Shown: one piece after another, positions 1 to 13,339 of the stretch
Position numbering within the stretch: position 1 is the first letter of the stretch
Layout of the letters: the number at the start of each line of letters is the position of its first letter
DNA from: Rhynochetos jubatus
Taxonomy: Eukaryota > Chordata > Aves > Eurypygiformes > Rhynochetidae
Length of the DNA: 64,000 bases
Direction of reading: 5' to 3'
Assembly: GCA_027574665.1 (NCBI GenBank)
Contig: CM050664.1
Span: forward strand, 16,518,774-16,582,773
The notes under the pieces: model-generated
Databases searched by the model: none
The model's input: only the letters and a program-made list of their open reading frames with translations
What the model was told of the DNA's origin: nothing
Made by a program: the position numbers and the translations under genes

Positions 1-6
1 CCCCAG

Positions 7-1909
<1,903 letters not shown>

Positions 1910-2725
1910 GGGGCCAGCGCTGGCCCACCCGGGCCCCCTCACGACCCCAGCGGCACAGACAGCTCTCGCTGGGCCGGCACCATGCCTTACTCGCTCTCCG
2001 GCTGTTCCCTCTCCGCTCCGGGTGCTCAGAGACCCAGCGGCAGCCACCTCCCCTTCCCAAGGAACCGCAGCGGCCAGGCGGGCCCCCCCGGGCCCTCCTC
2101 TCCACCAGCTCCTCACGGACCACAGCGCTCAGAGGAAGACCTGCCCGGTGGTTTGGAGAAGGCTGGCTCGTCACGGAGGCCTGGAAGGCCTTACCGACGT
2201 CTTCACCGCCTGGAGAGCAGGATTCCCCTCCGCTACGGCAGCTGACTAGCCCCAAAGATCACATCCTGCTCCCGGGACGTGCTGCGAGAGCTTGCCGGGA
2301 CGAGCGCCTGGTGCTGGTCCTCAGCCCCTGTACATACTTGGTTCTTCCTCTTCCCATCTCCTGCCTGGCCAGGGTCGGGTTCGCCTCATCCCTGTAAATA
2401 GCCACTTGCCGGGGCGGGAGACCAACGTTCCCGCTGCGGACACTGACTCGCCCTCTGGCTTTTCCTGGGAAACAGCTGCCCCCCACCCCCCCGCGGGGCT
2501 GGAAGGGGCTGGCTTGTGTCCCCCCTCCCCTGCCGGGATCGTGGCGAACAACCGCCCGGGTTGAAGTTCCTCCTTTTATTGAAATCCCTTCAAAAAACCA
2601 AACCAAACCCACAAATCCGCGGCGGCCCGAGCTCCAGCGTTTCGGCCGGCCGGCAGCCTGCCTGGCTTTTGAGCTCCCTCTGGAAGTTTGCCAACATCGA
2701 TTAAAAAAAGATATATTACAAATAT
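1910..2725 (+). other. STUB1: STUB1 3' untranslated region (inferred)
   Basis: This stretch follows the STUB1 stop codon and shows no conserved coding frame. It is GC-rich at first and becomes AT-rich at 2700-2740. Its end is inferred from the poly(A) signal at 2700. Confidence 0.6.
2700..2705 (+). terminator. Candidate STUB1 poly(A) signal (ATTAAA)
   Basis: ATTAAA lies about 790 bp after the STUB1 stop, in a local AT-rich patch inside otherwise GC-rich DNA. It is the best plus-strand signal before the opposing JMJD8 signal. No cleavage-site data are available. Confidence 0.5.
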
Positions 2726-2907
2726 CTAAAAATTCAGCAGTAACTGCGGAGAAGGGAGCAGGAGGGGGTCAGGGCTGCGATCTCCGCCCCGGGTAGGCCG
2801 TGTCCTGGCTCGGGGACTGGGGCCGTGTCACGAGGAGCCGCCCGGGCCGGAGCTCTGGTGGCGGCGGGGATGCGGCAACACGCGAGGAGCGAGGGGAGAA
2901 CAACGTC

Positions 2908-2913
2908 TTTAAT
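2908..2913 (-). terminator. Candidate JMJD8 poly(A) signal (ATTAAA on minus strand)
   Basis: On the minus strand ATTAAA lies about 190 bp past the JMJD8 stop codon. With the STUB1 signal at 2700 it marks a tail-to-tail arrangement in which the two 3' ends are separated by about 200 bp or overlap slightly. Confidence 0.5.
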
Positions 2914-3101
2914 TCAAGGGGGAAGGGAAAAGACCAGTAAAAAACCAGAACATCCTCAGGCACTTGGTCCCAACACCAGTGGTTTGAGCGGGCAAATCTG
3001 GCGCTGCCCTTGCCCGCCAGCGGCAGGAGCCGGAGCTGCCGGCTGTGCCACGCGCTCGCTGCGGCCGGCGTGATGGCGGCGTGTCCTCATCCTTCCCAGC
3101 T

Positions 3102-4773
3102 CTACCCCAGGAAGGTGGAGATGAAGACGCTGGTGTCCAGGTTGAGCGTGGCGTGCCACCAGCGGTCGGGGAAGTACAGGACCTGCCGGGGAGAGCAGGG
3201 GGTGGGGGTTTCGTGGGCTCCTGGGGCTACACCCCACGGTCCCGGAGTGCCGGGTGGGTGGTGTGCGTGTCCCCTCCGCCCTCCTGAGGGGAGCGGAGAC
3301 CCGGGGTGAGGTGGGCTGGGCCAAGGCCGGGCCGGACTCACCTCCCCGGGGCGGATGGTGCACTCCAGCGGCCGCTCGGCCGGCGGCAGCGTGGGGTACG
3401 TGCGGTGGAGCCAGGCCAGCGTTGTCTCGTTGGGGTGGAAGTGGGGTGTTTTATCCGGCGGGTACAGAAACCAGCGCTGGAAAACACCGAGGGACACCCC
3501 CCCCACCACCACCATTTCCCCTCCAGCCCCTCAGGCTCAGCCCTGGGCGGGGGGTTCCCCGTCCTGTCACGATTTTTCTCTCCCCTCCCGGGCTGAATTC
3601 TCACCTTCCTGCCGAAGATCACCTCGGAGTAACCGGGGCCGTGCCAGTGAAAGGGAACTCCGGACCCAGAGCCTGCAGTGGGAGTGGGATCGGTGCTGGG
3701 GAGACACCACCACCCCCCCACCACCACCCCCCAAGTCCTACCCTCCGCCACACTCGCCCCCGCCGGCGCCCACCTGCCACGCCGAAGCTGTAGGCCGGGC
3801 TGGTGCCCGGGATGCGGAAGGGGGGAGGCACGTACTGCTGAAAGAGGGGCCCCCACTCGGTGAGGTTGTTGTCCCCAAAGAAGTAGAGGGTGTCTGGGGG
3901 GGGCGGGGAGGAAAACAAGGGAGGATGAGCTCGGTGAGGAGCGGGGGGCTGCCGGCTGCGAGAGGGGGATGGCGCTACCCACCGCTGCCCAGCCTGGCCG
4001 GATCCTGCGGCTGCAGCAGCTGCTCCACGTAGTCCTGGAAGGGCACGTCCACTGCGGGCAGGGGAGAGCTGCGGGGGTGGTCCCACGCCGGTAACCCCCC
4101 GCCCCGGGCAGACGCGGCCCAGCGGAGGGCTGCGGGGCACGGCCCCCGCCCCCATCCTCACCTTTGCGGTAGGAGTAGGTGTTGGCTGTGCTGAGCCGCA
4201 CCCGGCGGGGCCCGAAGGCCGCCAGCAGCTTCTCCCGGGTGCAGAGGGCGCGGAAGACCTGGGGGAGGGGGGTGGGTACAGCGGGGCCGGGATGCCGCTG
4301 CCCCCAGGGCGCCGGGGTGCCCCCCCCCCCCCCCCGCCCCACTCACCGCGTTGTCCGTGACCCCGCGGAGGATGACCGGCCGGGAGAAGGCGAACCTGGC
4401 GGGGGGGGATGAGCACCGCATCGGGGCCGGCCCCAACCACTGTTCCGCGGGACCTGCCCCCCCCGCCCCCTCCCCCGCAGCCCGCCCGGGGCACCGGGGG
4501 CTCCCCGCGGGCTCTGCCCCCGCCCGTACCGCTGCAGGAAGAGGGGGTAGGTGAGGGAGGCGTCGGCCCGCTCCACGGTGCACCGCTCCTCCTCCGGCAC
4601 CGTGCCCGCCAGCCTGCAACGGGAGGATCCGCTCGGCACCGGTACCGGGCCCCTCACCGGTACCGGGCCCCTCGCCCTTACCAGCCGCCGCCCGGCGGGT
4701 CGGCGCAGGCCGCGGGCCAAGGCCAGGCCAGCGGCAGCAGCAGCAGCGAGAGCAGCCGCCGCGCCGCCGCCAT
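3102..4773 (-). CDS. JMJD8: JMJD8, JmjC-domain-like ER protein, complete coding sequence in nine exons
   Basis: Coding exons on the minus strand are 4773-4682, 4613-4530, 4395-4347, 4258-4162, 4051-3983, 3893-3774, 3672-3605, 3476-3342 and 3182-3102. All junctions are GT-AG. The total is 795 bp, or 264 aa, the same length as human JMJD8. Residues 1-24 form a signal peptide (MAAARRLLSLLLLPLAWPWP then AACA). The cupin/JmjC core includes RLSTANTYSYRK, DTLYFFGDNN, VPFHWHGPGYSEVIFGRK (about residues 176-193), RWFLYPPDKTP and VLYFPDRWWHATLNLD. Candidate metal ligands are His179/His181 and His248. The acidic residue of the usual HxD/E motif is not in its usual place. Family knowledge places JMJD8 in the ER lumen, with reported roles in TNF/NF-kB signalling. 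Catalytic activity is unproven. Introns are tiny (59-165 bp), and one holds a 15-base C run near 4321. Confidence 0.95.
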
Positions 4774-5030
4774 CGAGGAGCGGGACCGGCGCCGGTACCG
4801 GGGCCGCGGCGGACTCCGCTTCCCGGCAGGCACCGCGGCCGGCGCCGGCACCCCCCTCTGCCTTCGGCGTCGCTACGGATCACGGCAGGGGCCATGCCTT
4901 AAAGCGGCCACGCCTTAAAGGGGCAACAGGGACAGTAGGGCCCACAGCCGCTCCCCACGGGGCGCCGCGGAGCGGGGCCGAGCTCCACGCGGAGCCCCGA
5001 ACCTGCCCCGGGGGCCGCTGCATCCAGGTG
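4774..5030 (-). promoter_or_regulatory. JMJD8 promoter region, CpG-rich
   Basis: A CpG-rich block sits directly upstream of the JMJD8 start codon and ends near the WDR24 3' end. It contains two copies of GCCTTAAAG (plus strand) at 4896-4904 and 4912-4920, 16 bp apart. On the minus strand these read as CTTTAAGGC and could act as weak TATA-like elements. The transcription start is not determined. Confidence 0.5.
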
Positions 5031-5073
5031 AAGCAAAGACAAGAGGCATGGCTCAGTTCAGGTGCTGTTTGCT

Positions 5074-5079
5074 TTTAAT
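5074..5079 (-). terminator. Candidate WDR24 poly(A) signal (ATTAAA on minus strand)
   Basis: ATTAAA on the minus strand, about 165 bp after the WDR24 stop codon. The implied 3' UTR (roughly 5050-5243) ends about 275 bp before the JMJD8 start codon, so the two minus-strand genes are in close tandem. Confidence 0.5.
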
Positions 5080-5243
5080 CCAGTACAAAAGAGCCGGGCA
5101 GGGGGCTGGGGAGGGGGCAGGCAGGGCCCCTATTTACACAAAATTAAATACAGGCAGGGAGGTGCGGGCAGAGCAGGCAGTGCCCCCTGCCTGCCCTGCC
5201 CACCACTGCCTGGCCGCCCTCTCCCCCAGGGGCGTCGAGGGGC

Positions 5244-8200
5244 TCAGGTGTACTCGCAGAGGTGGCCGCAGCCGGCGGGGCAGTGGGAGCTGGTCTCCAG
5301 CCACTTCATGATGTGCTGGAGGTGGCCGCCGTGGCTGCAGCCCTGGCACCAGACGAAGAGGCCCTTCACCACGTGGTGACAGACGGCACACATGCTGGCA
5401 CACTGCCGGCACCTGCGCCAGAGAGCGGGCAGTGAGCGGGAGAGCCCTTGGTGGGCGATGAGGAGGGGCCTGGGGTGCACCAAGCCCGGCCTCCTGCCCC
5501 CGCCGCACCCTTGGGACTGCATTTGGGTGGTCCCCCGCTCCTCCCTGCGCTCACCTGTCGCAGATCCAGCCCCTATTGCTCATGGGGCGCTTGCAGTTGC
5601 TGCAGTTGACGTGCAGGGTGGTGGAGGCCTGGTTGAGGCAGTTGATGGCGCGGCACGTGCTCAGCTTGATCACCTCGTTGGAGATGTTCCAGAGCTGGAA
5701 GCGCTGCAGCAGGTCGATGTAGGACGTGTACCAGTGCTCCTGGGGATAGCCGCAGACCGCTGAGTTCCAACACCCCGCAAATTCTGCCCCCAGGACCCCA
5801 GCCCCACATTCCCTGCAGCGGGGGAACCGGGGAAGAGGCTCACTTCCCTCAAAACAACAGGCCAAGGCCACTTCCTCACCTCAGCCCTGTGGACACCACC
5901 TCAGGTCCCTGCCAGGACTGATCGTGGGGTCCCAGAGCTGCCCACCCCAGGTTACAGCGAGCCTGGCAGGGGCTGGAGGAGTGCCCAGAGCCCAGGTGGG
6001 ATCCCCTTGTGTTGGACTGCCCCACCTCTGGGTCCCACTGCATCTCACGGGGTTGCTGCACCAGCCCGTAAGGGAGGGCTCAGTCCCTGCACAGACGGGA
6101 AGGGGCTTCCCGGGGTCTTACCTGGGTCTGCTCATCGATCTCCTTGCGGATGCGGTCTCCCAGCACGATGAGGACGGACACGGCCGTCTGCACGTCACCC
6201 TGCTCGGCGTAGAAGAGGAGTGTGTCCCTCACAATGGGATTGAAGAAGTCGGAGGGCAGGCGGTTCTCGTAGAGTGAGTGAGAGATGGAGATGAGGGAGA
6301 AGGACTCCACGGGCGTCAGTGACACCGTCTCGGCCTCGTTGCCGCTGACGTGAGGGGAGTCAGCCTTCTCTTGCAGGTGGTCTAAGGCCGACGGGTTGTC
6401 CACGATCTCATGGCGCAAGGGGAAGGCTTCTTGGGGAAGGCTGTATTCCTGCTCTTCAGCTGCAAGGAGAGAGCAAGAATGAGTAGGGAAAGCCAGGAGA
6501 ATATCCAGCTGCGCGTCCAGGACAGGCAACACCTCTCAGCACCAGCCATGCGCTCACCGTGCGGGTTCTCGTGGTCCATCATATACAGGTCGTCCTCATC
6601 CGCTTCCACATCTCCCAGCAGATAGTCCGCAGGGACATCACTGCCCTCCGTCTCCTCGTTGTCTGTGCGCCCAGGGAAAGAGAAATCAGCTCACCCCCTC
6701 GTGCACACAGTTGCCTCCACATCCCACGTGTCCTGCCCCAGCACGCCAGGCTGCACCCGAGCCAGACAGCTCAGCTCCCCACCGCAATCACGCTGCTGGC
6801 ACCCGCAGCCACCACTGTGGGGGGTGTCACAGGGGTAATTTGTCCTTCTGCAATGCCCTGGGGCTCAGTGTGCTTCACCTGGGGGCTGCAGCAGATCCAA
6901 TCACCCCCATTTACCAGATAAATTTACCAGTTTATCCCACATCAATCACGGCCATTGACAGTTGAGGAGGGAAGAGCTGCAGGACTGGGACTGTGCCCCC
7001 CCCCAGCAGCGTTACCCTCGTTGTTGATCAGAGTGGAGGAGGAATCCATAAGGATGTTTTCCGTGCGGCTTTCTCCCTTGCTGCGGTCCAGTCTCGACTC
7101 ACTGCCCAGCCCAGAGGGAATATCCTTCAGGTTAAAGCTGGGAAAGAAGCCAAATTTAATAGTCACAGAAGTTTACAGCTTCCATTCCAGCCAGAAAATA
7201 GCCTGGATATAGGTCTCCAGTGGAGATTTGAAACACAAGACATGGTGATTTCCTCGAGAGCACAGAAGTCATCTGTCCCCACACTGTAACTTCAAAGTAA
7301 AGATACCTTGCAATTGGTAACACAGCCCTTTCTCCAAGCCCGGCACAGCAGAGGTGCCCACAGAGGTCTCCCTAAAGGACTTCAGCGCTGAGCACAGGCT
7401 CTGACTCCATCTCCTAACATCTACCTTGACCTCAAGTGGCGGGTAAACAGGAGCTGCCACGCTACAAGGTCCTCTGCTGCTTGTTATGCATCGCCGCGCT
7501 CAGGCTCCGCGGAGATGGAAAAGGAAGGGGAATGGGGTCGAAGCAGAGCTGAGCTCTTCAGCTTGCTGCCTGCGGTTTAAGTCAGCGACAGACGGCAATC
7601 CGCCTGGACGCGGAGCTCGGTCAAGCAGAGCGTTTTGCTTGATGGGAACCCGGCCCTGCAAGGTCTGACAGCTAATTTGGAGTCCTCACCCCTCACTTTT
7701 GTATGTCATTGAGAAGAAGAAAAACAAGTTTTCCTGCTTCACCAGCCCAGACAGGGCTCTCCATGCCAGCAAGCCGCTCGCAGCGCTGGGCTGTTCTCTC
7801 CCTTTGAAAGGCATAAAACAACCTCTCCACAGCAGCAGCTCTGGCTCCAGCAGCGAGACAGGGGTTCTCCATCCCAGCCCTCAGTCACAGTCACTAATTA
7901 ATCAACTGCAAAGGTAATGGCCCCACCACAGCTTCAAACTTTGAAGGAGCGAAGGGAGCAGTGTACAAGCCCACGTGGCTCAAGGCCAGGCTGGTCACTC
8001 GCTTCTCCCACCCACATGGAAAACAGCTGCATTCAAGTGATGCTAACCTGCAAAGCAGCGTGAGGCCGGGGGAGAGCGTCCCTGCTCCCATCCCGCAGCT
8101 CCAGCCCAGCCGAGGAGCCATCTCCGCTCTCCCACTCCCAGAGCCACCCCCGCCGTGGCAGTTTTCACTGCAGCTCCAGCACCCCTTACCTGTTCATGAG

Positions 8201-11098
8201 CGGGAGGGTGGTGCTGCCCTTCCCCATGCTGTGGTTGAGGTTGGCAGACGACACGTTGCCGAGGCTGGAATAGATAATTCGCAACATCGTCCACGTTTGA
8301 GCCACCTGCGGGAGAGAGCACCGTGATCAGACCTTGCGAGGCTGAAATCCAGGCCCTGCGCAGCCCCGCGCCTGACCACAAACTGCCACCTAGAGAGCTG
8401 GGCACGTTCTCAGCGCGTCACGTTTCTGGCCAACGATCTGAGATTGTAGGCAAGAGCAGTTTGGGTTTGGTGCCAGGCAGAGGTACGCCTTCTGGGGACA
8501 GCCAGAGGTCACAGCCGGACAGAGAGCTGCCATCAGCTCCGGCCTCATCCCGGCAGCACCTCTCAGCCTCTGCACCAGCGCAGGTCTGCACTGAGAGCCT
8601 TCAGCCTAGGTCTCACCTGGTTGCGGTCCAAGCCCTTGGCCACCTTGGCGTTGTGGTCGCAGAGCTCGGCCAGGGGCCGGCCGGCCAGCGCGTACTGCTT
8701 GGCTGTGTGCACGAACCAGTCCATGCTGCCGCTCTCCACGTCCGTCTCGAAGACGCTGAGGGCGCTGGAGGAGGAGATGTACTCGAACTGCTCCGTGGGG
8801 TCCAGCTTGCGCTTGAAGAAGATGGGGTGACGCCGGTCCCCGATGTAGGGCTTGCGGTTGGAGTCAGAGGAGATGAGGCTCTCTTTGGCAGCAAAGGCCA
8901 GGTCTCCGTAGAGGCTGTAGCATAGCCCCTCGGGGTTGGCCCGGTCGATGGGCTGGCTGGCATCCTTGAAGATGTGCTGGTAGAGGGTGCTGTCCTTAGA
9001 GCCCGACAGGAGGAAATAGGGGTCGTGGAGGTGACGCCACACAATGCCCGTGGTGACATCCTTGTGCTCCTCGAACATGGCGGAGGGGATGAAGGGACGC
9101 CGCACATCCCAGACGTAGATGTTGTGGTCCACCATCATGGAGCAGGTGGCAATGTGGTGCTTGCACTCTGGGCGCCACTTCACCCGGGCCACAGAGGCGA
9201 TGGTCTGCACGCAGTAAATCTCCTTCGCCCGCGTGGTGTTCATGTCCCACACCTTCACCATCTTATCCCGGCCGCCTGTCGCCAGCCAGCCCCTGGGGGA
9301 AGGATGCAGAAAGAGAGTGAGACACCAGCTCAGGCCAGGATCCATGTCCACTTACCTCTCCTTTTCCACGCTGGCACAGGAGCGCTCGCAACACAGGTGC
9401 GACCACGTCCACACCAAGGATGCAACTGCATCCCCCCAGCCGCTACCCTAATGACTCCAATAACCAGGTCACGCAACACCTCTCCTTCCTGCTCCTGTTT
9501 AAGGTCCTGCGTCTCTACAGCCACACTCAACTGAAGGGCTCCCAGCCAGACCAGTTCTCCCCACCTCCGGTTTCCACTTGCCAGGGACAGCAGAGAGGAA
9601 AAAGACCACTTTGAACCTATTTCAGCGCCTCTCTAAGCTCATGAGGAGTCGCAGCGCTGCCTGGCAGGTGGCATGCGGGTCCCTCCTTGCTCCAACAGCT
9701 GTTTACAGATGCAGCCAAACCATCCCCGGGGAAAGGCCGGAGGGAAGCATGACCAAACACAAGCAAGCTGCATCCCAGAGCGGCTGCAGCCATCCAACGC
9801 CCTCCTCAAGCTGAGCACTGGAGCGAGAGGCTGCCCTGACACGGGGGAGCAAGACAGCAGCTTGCTACACCCCACCATTAGCAATCCAGTGCCTCAGGAT
9901 CCTCCAATTTGTCAAAAAACAAAACCAAAACACCCCAACACACCCCCTCAAATCAAAGTAATAATTGCTCACAATTTCCAGCAATGGCCCAACCCCTAAT
10001 ACAAGGATACGGAAGGTCAGAGACCCTGCTTTCCCCCTCCCAAAAGGTCCCAACCCCATTTTTAGGGCTTCCGTTGTTTATGCTGAGGTCAGGCAGCTGT
10101 CAGGGTCCAGCCCCGCACACACCTGTCCTCCGGGTGCCAGTCACAGCAGAAGACGGGCCCGTTGTGGGCTGTGAACATCCTCTCGTAGCGGTCTGGCCGG
10201 CGGATGTCCCATAGCTGCACGTTCCCGTTCTCAAAGGTGGCGGCGAAGGTGAAGTAGTCCCTGATGCTGAACTGGACATCACGCACGCTCTCTGACTGGC
10301 CTGAGCAAGGACAGAAGTTGGGATCCGGTGGGACAGAGCTCCAGCAAAGCTAAAAACCCTACTGGAAGAGCCATGGGGGTCTCCAGCCCAAAGAGAAGGA
10401 GTAGTGGGGAGCGATGCTGCCACCTTCCCCCTCCTGTGCAGACCCAGCCCACTGCCGAGTGGCAAAACAAGCAGCAAAACCTGCCTCAGCTCCCTCCCTG
10501 CCTGCCTGGGACACCGTACCCTGAGCAAACCCTCCTCCCAGGCCCAGGGAAAAGGCAAAGCCCCCAACATCTGCCTCCCACCAGGGTAGCGGGGCGAGCA
10601 ACAGCCCACGTTCGTACCAGAGAAGGTGCTGACAGAGTCCTTCTTGCGCAGGTCGAAGCATTTCATGTAGCCATCCTGGGAGCCGCTGAGGAGCATGTAG
10701 ACCTCAGTGGGGTGGAAGCAGACCTTATTGACAGTGCGCTTGTGCTCGGTGAAGAGCTGGTCCTGCTTGTTGCGGGACGGCTTGCCCAGGTTCCAGGTGA
10801 CAACCACACCGTTGGTGGCGGCGGTGGCCAGGAGGTTCTCGTCCATCTGGTGCCACACCACATCCGCGCAGCTGAAGTTCAAGGAGGGTTTGCGGCCGAC
10901 GCGGAGGTTCAGCTTCTCCACAAACTGGTCCTCCTCGATGGAGTAGATCTTGAAGATGTTGCGGCCGGCCACCACCACCTGGGCAGCGTCGCGGCACACG
11001 CTGATGGCATTGGCGGGGGCATCCAGGTGGCAGAACATGGTCCGTCCCGTGAGGGCATTGCCCCCCAGGGCGGTGGTGACCCTGGCCATTTTCTCCAT
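5244..11098 (-). CDS. WDR24: WDR24, GATOR2 complex subunit, complete coding sequence in nine exons
   Basis: Coding exons on the minus strand are 11098-10618, 10300-10123, 9292-8617, 8305-8190, 7137-7016, 6662-6558, 6459-6122, 5739-5555 and 5412-5244. The total is 2370 bp, or 789 aa (human is 790). The first roughly 330 residues form the WD40 propeller (for example [64 protein letters not shown]). An acidic linker ([18 protein letters not shown]) and a helical region follow. From about residue 718 there is a Cys/His-rich zinc domain ([41 protein letters not shown]) ending [11 protein letters not shown]24 is a GATOR2 subunit that promotes amino-acid activation of mTORC1 at the lysosome. The start [13 protein letters not shown] matches the human start. 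An upstream in-frame ATG at 11194 is taken as 5' UTR. Confidence 0.96.
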
Positions 11099-11949
11099 GG
11101 CCGTCCTCGGGGCACACTCCCCTCTCCAGGAGCAGGCTCGGAGGCTCGCGTCCCCGCAGGCTGCATTCACGCTCGCACGGCCGCCCTGCTCCACCTCAGC
11201 CAGAGCTGGGAAGGCACAGCCTCGGCTCCCACAGCTCCTGGCAGGCCCAGGTGGCTTTGACCACAGCTTCTTGTGGCCGCATCAACAAGCCGCGGAGGTG
11301 AGAGGCTACAGCCCAGCTGCTACCTGCCGTGAGAGAAACACAGCCCCACGCCAGGCTGCTTCCCCTCCTGCTGCCTTCTCAGGGAGTTCCTGAAAACCTT
11401 TTCGGGGGTTCTGGTTTCCTCCTCCGTTCAACCCCGCGATGTTCTGCTGACAAGAGCGGCTGTTGGTGACACTACGGGGGGCGACTACAGTGACGTGGAC
11501 TGAGGCGAGCAGAGTTTCCAGCAAGAGGTTGGGTGAAACGAGGCTGCAGTCCTCTCCACAGGGCACTTCCTGCACCCTAAACCCCTGCAAACACCACAGG
11601 CGGGGGGTCACTCTGTTTCTCTGGTTGGAGGGAGGACAGCAGCTCCCCCCACCAGGCAGAGCAGCAGCTTTTCCCATCCCTGTCCCAGGCCAGGGTGCCA
11701 GGGGCTGGCAGCTACTCTGGGTGTGCCCTGGGGCCAGCAAGGACTCTGGGGGCACCCACAGGCCAGCTCCCCCTGAGCGGGACCCTCCTGTTCCTCCACC
11801 CTTCCCGCGCCAGGAGCCCCAGACTCTCCTGCACCCCTACTCCCCCTCCTCAGGGCCCGCTCCTGCCCCACAGCCTCCTCAGGGTCCACTCAGCTCCCCA
11901 GTGCCCCCCTCTCACCCTGCAGCCCCCTCAGAGGCCCACTCGGGGTCCC
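11099..11949 (-). other. WDR24 upstream flank, probably 5' UTR and first intron
   Basis: No protein frame here resembles a known family. Because the GC-box block lies farther upstream, this 850 bp is likely WDR24 5' untranslated sequence plus a first intron. I could not fix a non-coding exon or its splice donor. Confidence 0.4.
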
Positions 11950-12400
11950 CTTCCACCCCGCGTCCCCACTCCGGGCCGCCTCCCCGTCCAGGGTCCCCTC
12001 TAGGGTCCCCTCCAGGGCCCTGGGCCGCTGCCGATCAGGCTCTTCCCCTCCGCGACCGCGGTGCCGGTGCCGTACCCGGTGCCGTACCCGGTGCCGCTGC
12101 AGCCCCGCCTGCAGCTCAGGCCCAGCAGGCCCCGCCAGCAGCCACCACGGAAACGACGGCCAAGCCCCACCCCTCTTCCTCCAGGCCACGCCCCCTTCCG
12201 CTACCGAAGCCCCGCCCACTCCCCGCCCCCAGAACACCACCCGTCCCACACAGCCCCGCCCCTGAGTCAGGCCCCGCCTCCCGATCAAGCCCCGCCCCTG
12301 ATCCAGACCCCGCCCCCGGCAGCCATGGGGGAGGCGGGGCGCAGCGGGCGAGGGGGTCTGGGGGCGGAACGCGGGCGCCGGAGGGGGGAAATGAGGGTGC
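11950..12400 (-). promoter_or_regulatory. CpG island and GC-box array, likely WDR24 promoter
   Basis: The block is CpG-rich and, between about 12166 and 12320, holds a run of CCCCGCCC-type GC boxes at roughly 20 bp spacing, typical of Sp1-driven housekeeping promoters. One spacer contains a perfect AP-1 motif, TGAGTCA (12263-12269). Nearness to WDR24 suggests it drives that minus-strand gene. A bidirectional role is possible, since no plus-strand gene was recognised. Confidence 0.5.
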
Positions 12401-12429
12401 CCTGGGGATATGGGGTGCATTAGGGGTGG

Positions 12430-12900
12430 GGGTGCCGGAGAGATGTGGGGCTCAGGGGGGGCGTGGGAGGGGAAATGGGGGTGTCAGGCGGGGCATTGGG
12501 TGAATTGGGGTGGGTGGGGTCGCCGGGGGGGCGTGGAATGCATGGGGGGGGAAGATGTGGAGAATGGGGGTTTCGGAGGGATATGGGGTGCGTTGGCGGT
12601 ACAGGGATGCACTGGGGGGATTTGAGGGTGCACTGAGCTGTGGGGGTGCTGGGGACATTGGGGGTGCCCTGGGGTGTGGGGGTGCACTGGGGTTTAGGGG
12701 TACATGGGGGCGTGGCTATACAGGGAGATACGGGGCTACACTGGGCGGTGGGTGTGCAGCGGGAGTAGGGGTGCAGTGGGGGGTATGGGGGTGCACTGCC
12801 ATGGACGGGTATGGGGACACCCCAGCCCTGTTGCTGCGGCTGTGCTGGGGGTGCCCGAGTGATGTGGGACCGTGGGGGTGAGCAGGGCTGATGGTCCCCC
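12430..12900. repeat. G-rich degenerate minisatellite
   Basis: Imperfect repeats of a GGGGGTGCACTGGGG-like unit, about 15-30 bp, strongly G-skewed on the plus strand. Long open frames on the opposite strand are by-products of the repeat. Many G runs could form quadruplexes. Confidence 0.7.
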
Positions 12901-13258
12901 CCCAGCCACTGCTGCCACCCGCACGGGTGGGGGGCCCCTCCCTGTGCCACTGCTCTGCCTGCCCCGGCCCCTGGGCCCTGCTTCCTGACACCCACATCCC
13001 ACGCACACCCGTGGGTTTGGGGGTGCAGGCAGCCCCCCACCCTGGCTGCACCGTGCGAGGGTGCTCCATGTCCCAGCAGTGCCACCCTATCCCGTGGCCC
13101 CAGTGGCTCCCAGTGCACCTCAAACCCCTTTCCAGGGCCACGAGGGTCCGTGCGCCATTTTGGGGCCAGAAAGGGGTGTTTTGGACAAAGGAGGGAGCGG
13201 AGGCGGCGAGTGGTGCAGCAGTTCCTTCCCGGCCGGTACAAAGGCAAAACAAACCAAA
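12901..13258. other. Intergenic interval with no gene seen
   Basis: GC-rich sequence between two satellite blocks. No splice-bounded coding exon, RNA gene or recognisable transposon was found. Confidence 0.5.
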
Positions 13259-13260
13259 AG

Positions 13261-13333
13261 CGTGTCCGTGTCCGTGCCCGAGTCCGTGTCTGTGCCCGTG
13301 TCCGTGCCCGTGTCCGTGCCCGTGTCCATGCCC
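13261..13333. repeat. Hexanucleotide tandem repeat (GTGTCC/GTGCCC)n
   Basis: About twelve near-perfect 6 bp units, mostly alternating GTGTCC and GTGCCC, so the higher-order unit is 12 bp. It produces short spurious ORFs such as alternating Cys-Pro or Asp-Thr-Gly-Thr in different frames. Confidence 0.9.
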
Positions 13334-13339
13334 ACGCTC

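Noticed and set aside
11099-11194. In-frame N-terminal extension of WDR24 from ATG at 11194
   Set aside because: The start MEKM aligns with the human start. The extension is Cys/Arg-rich and looks like 5' UTR.
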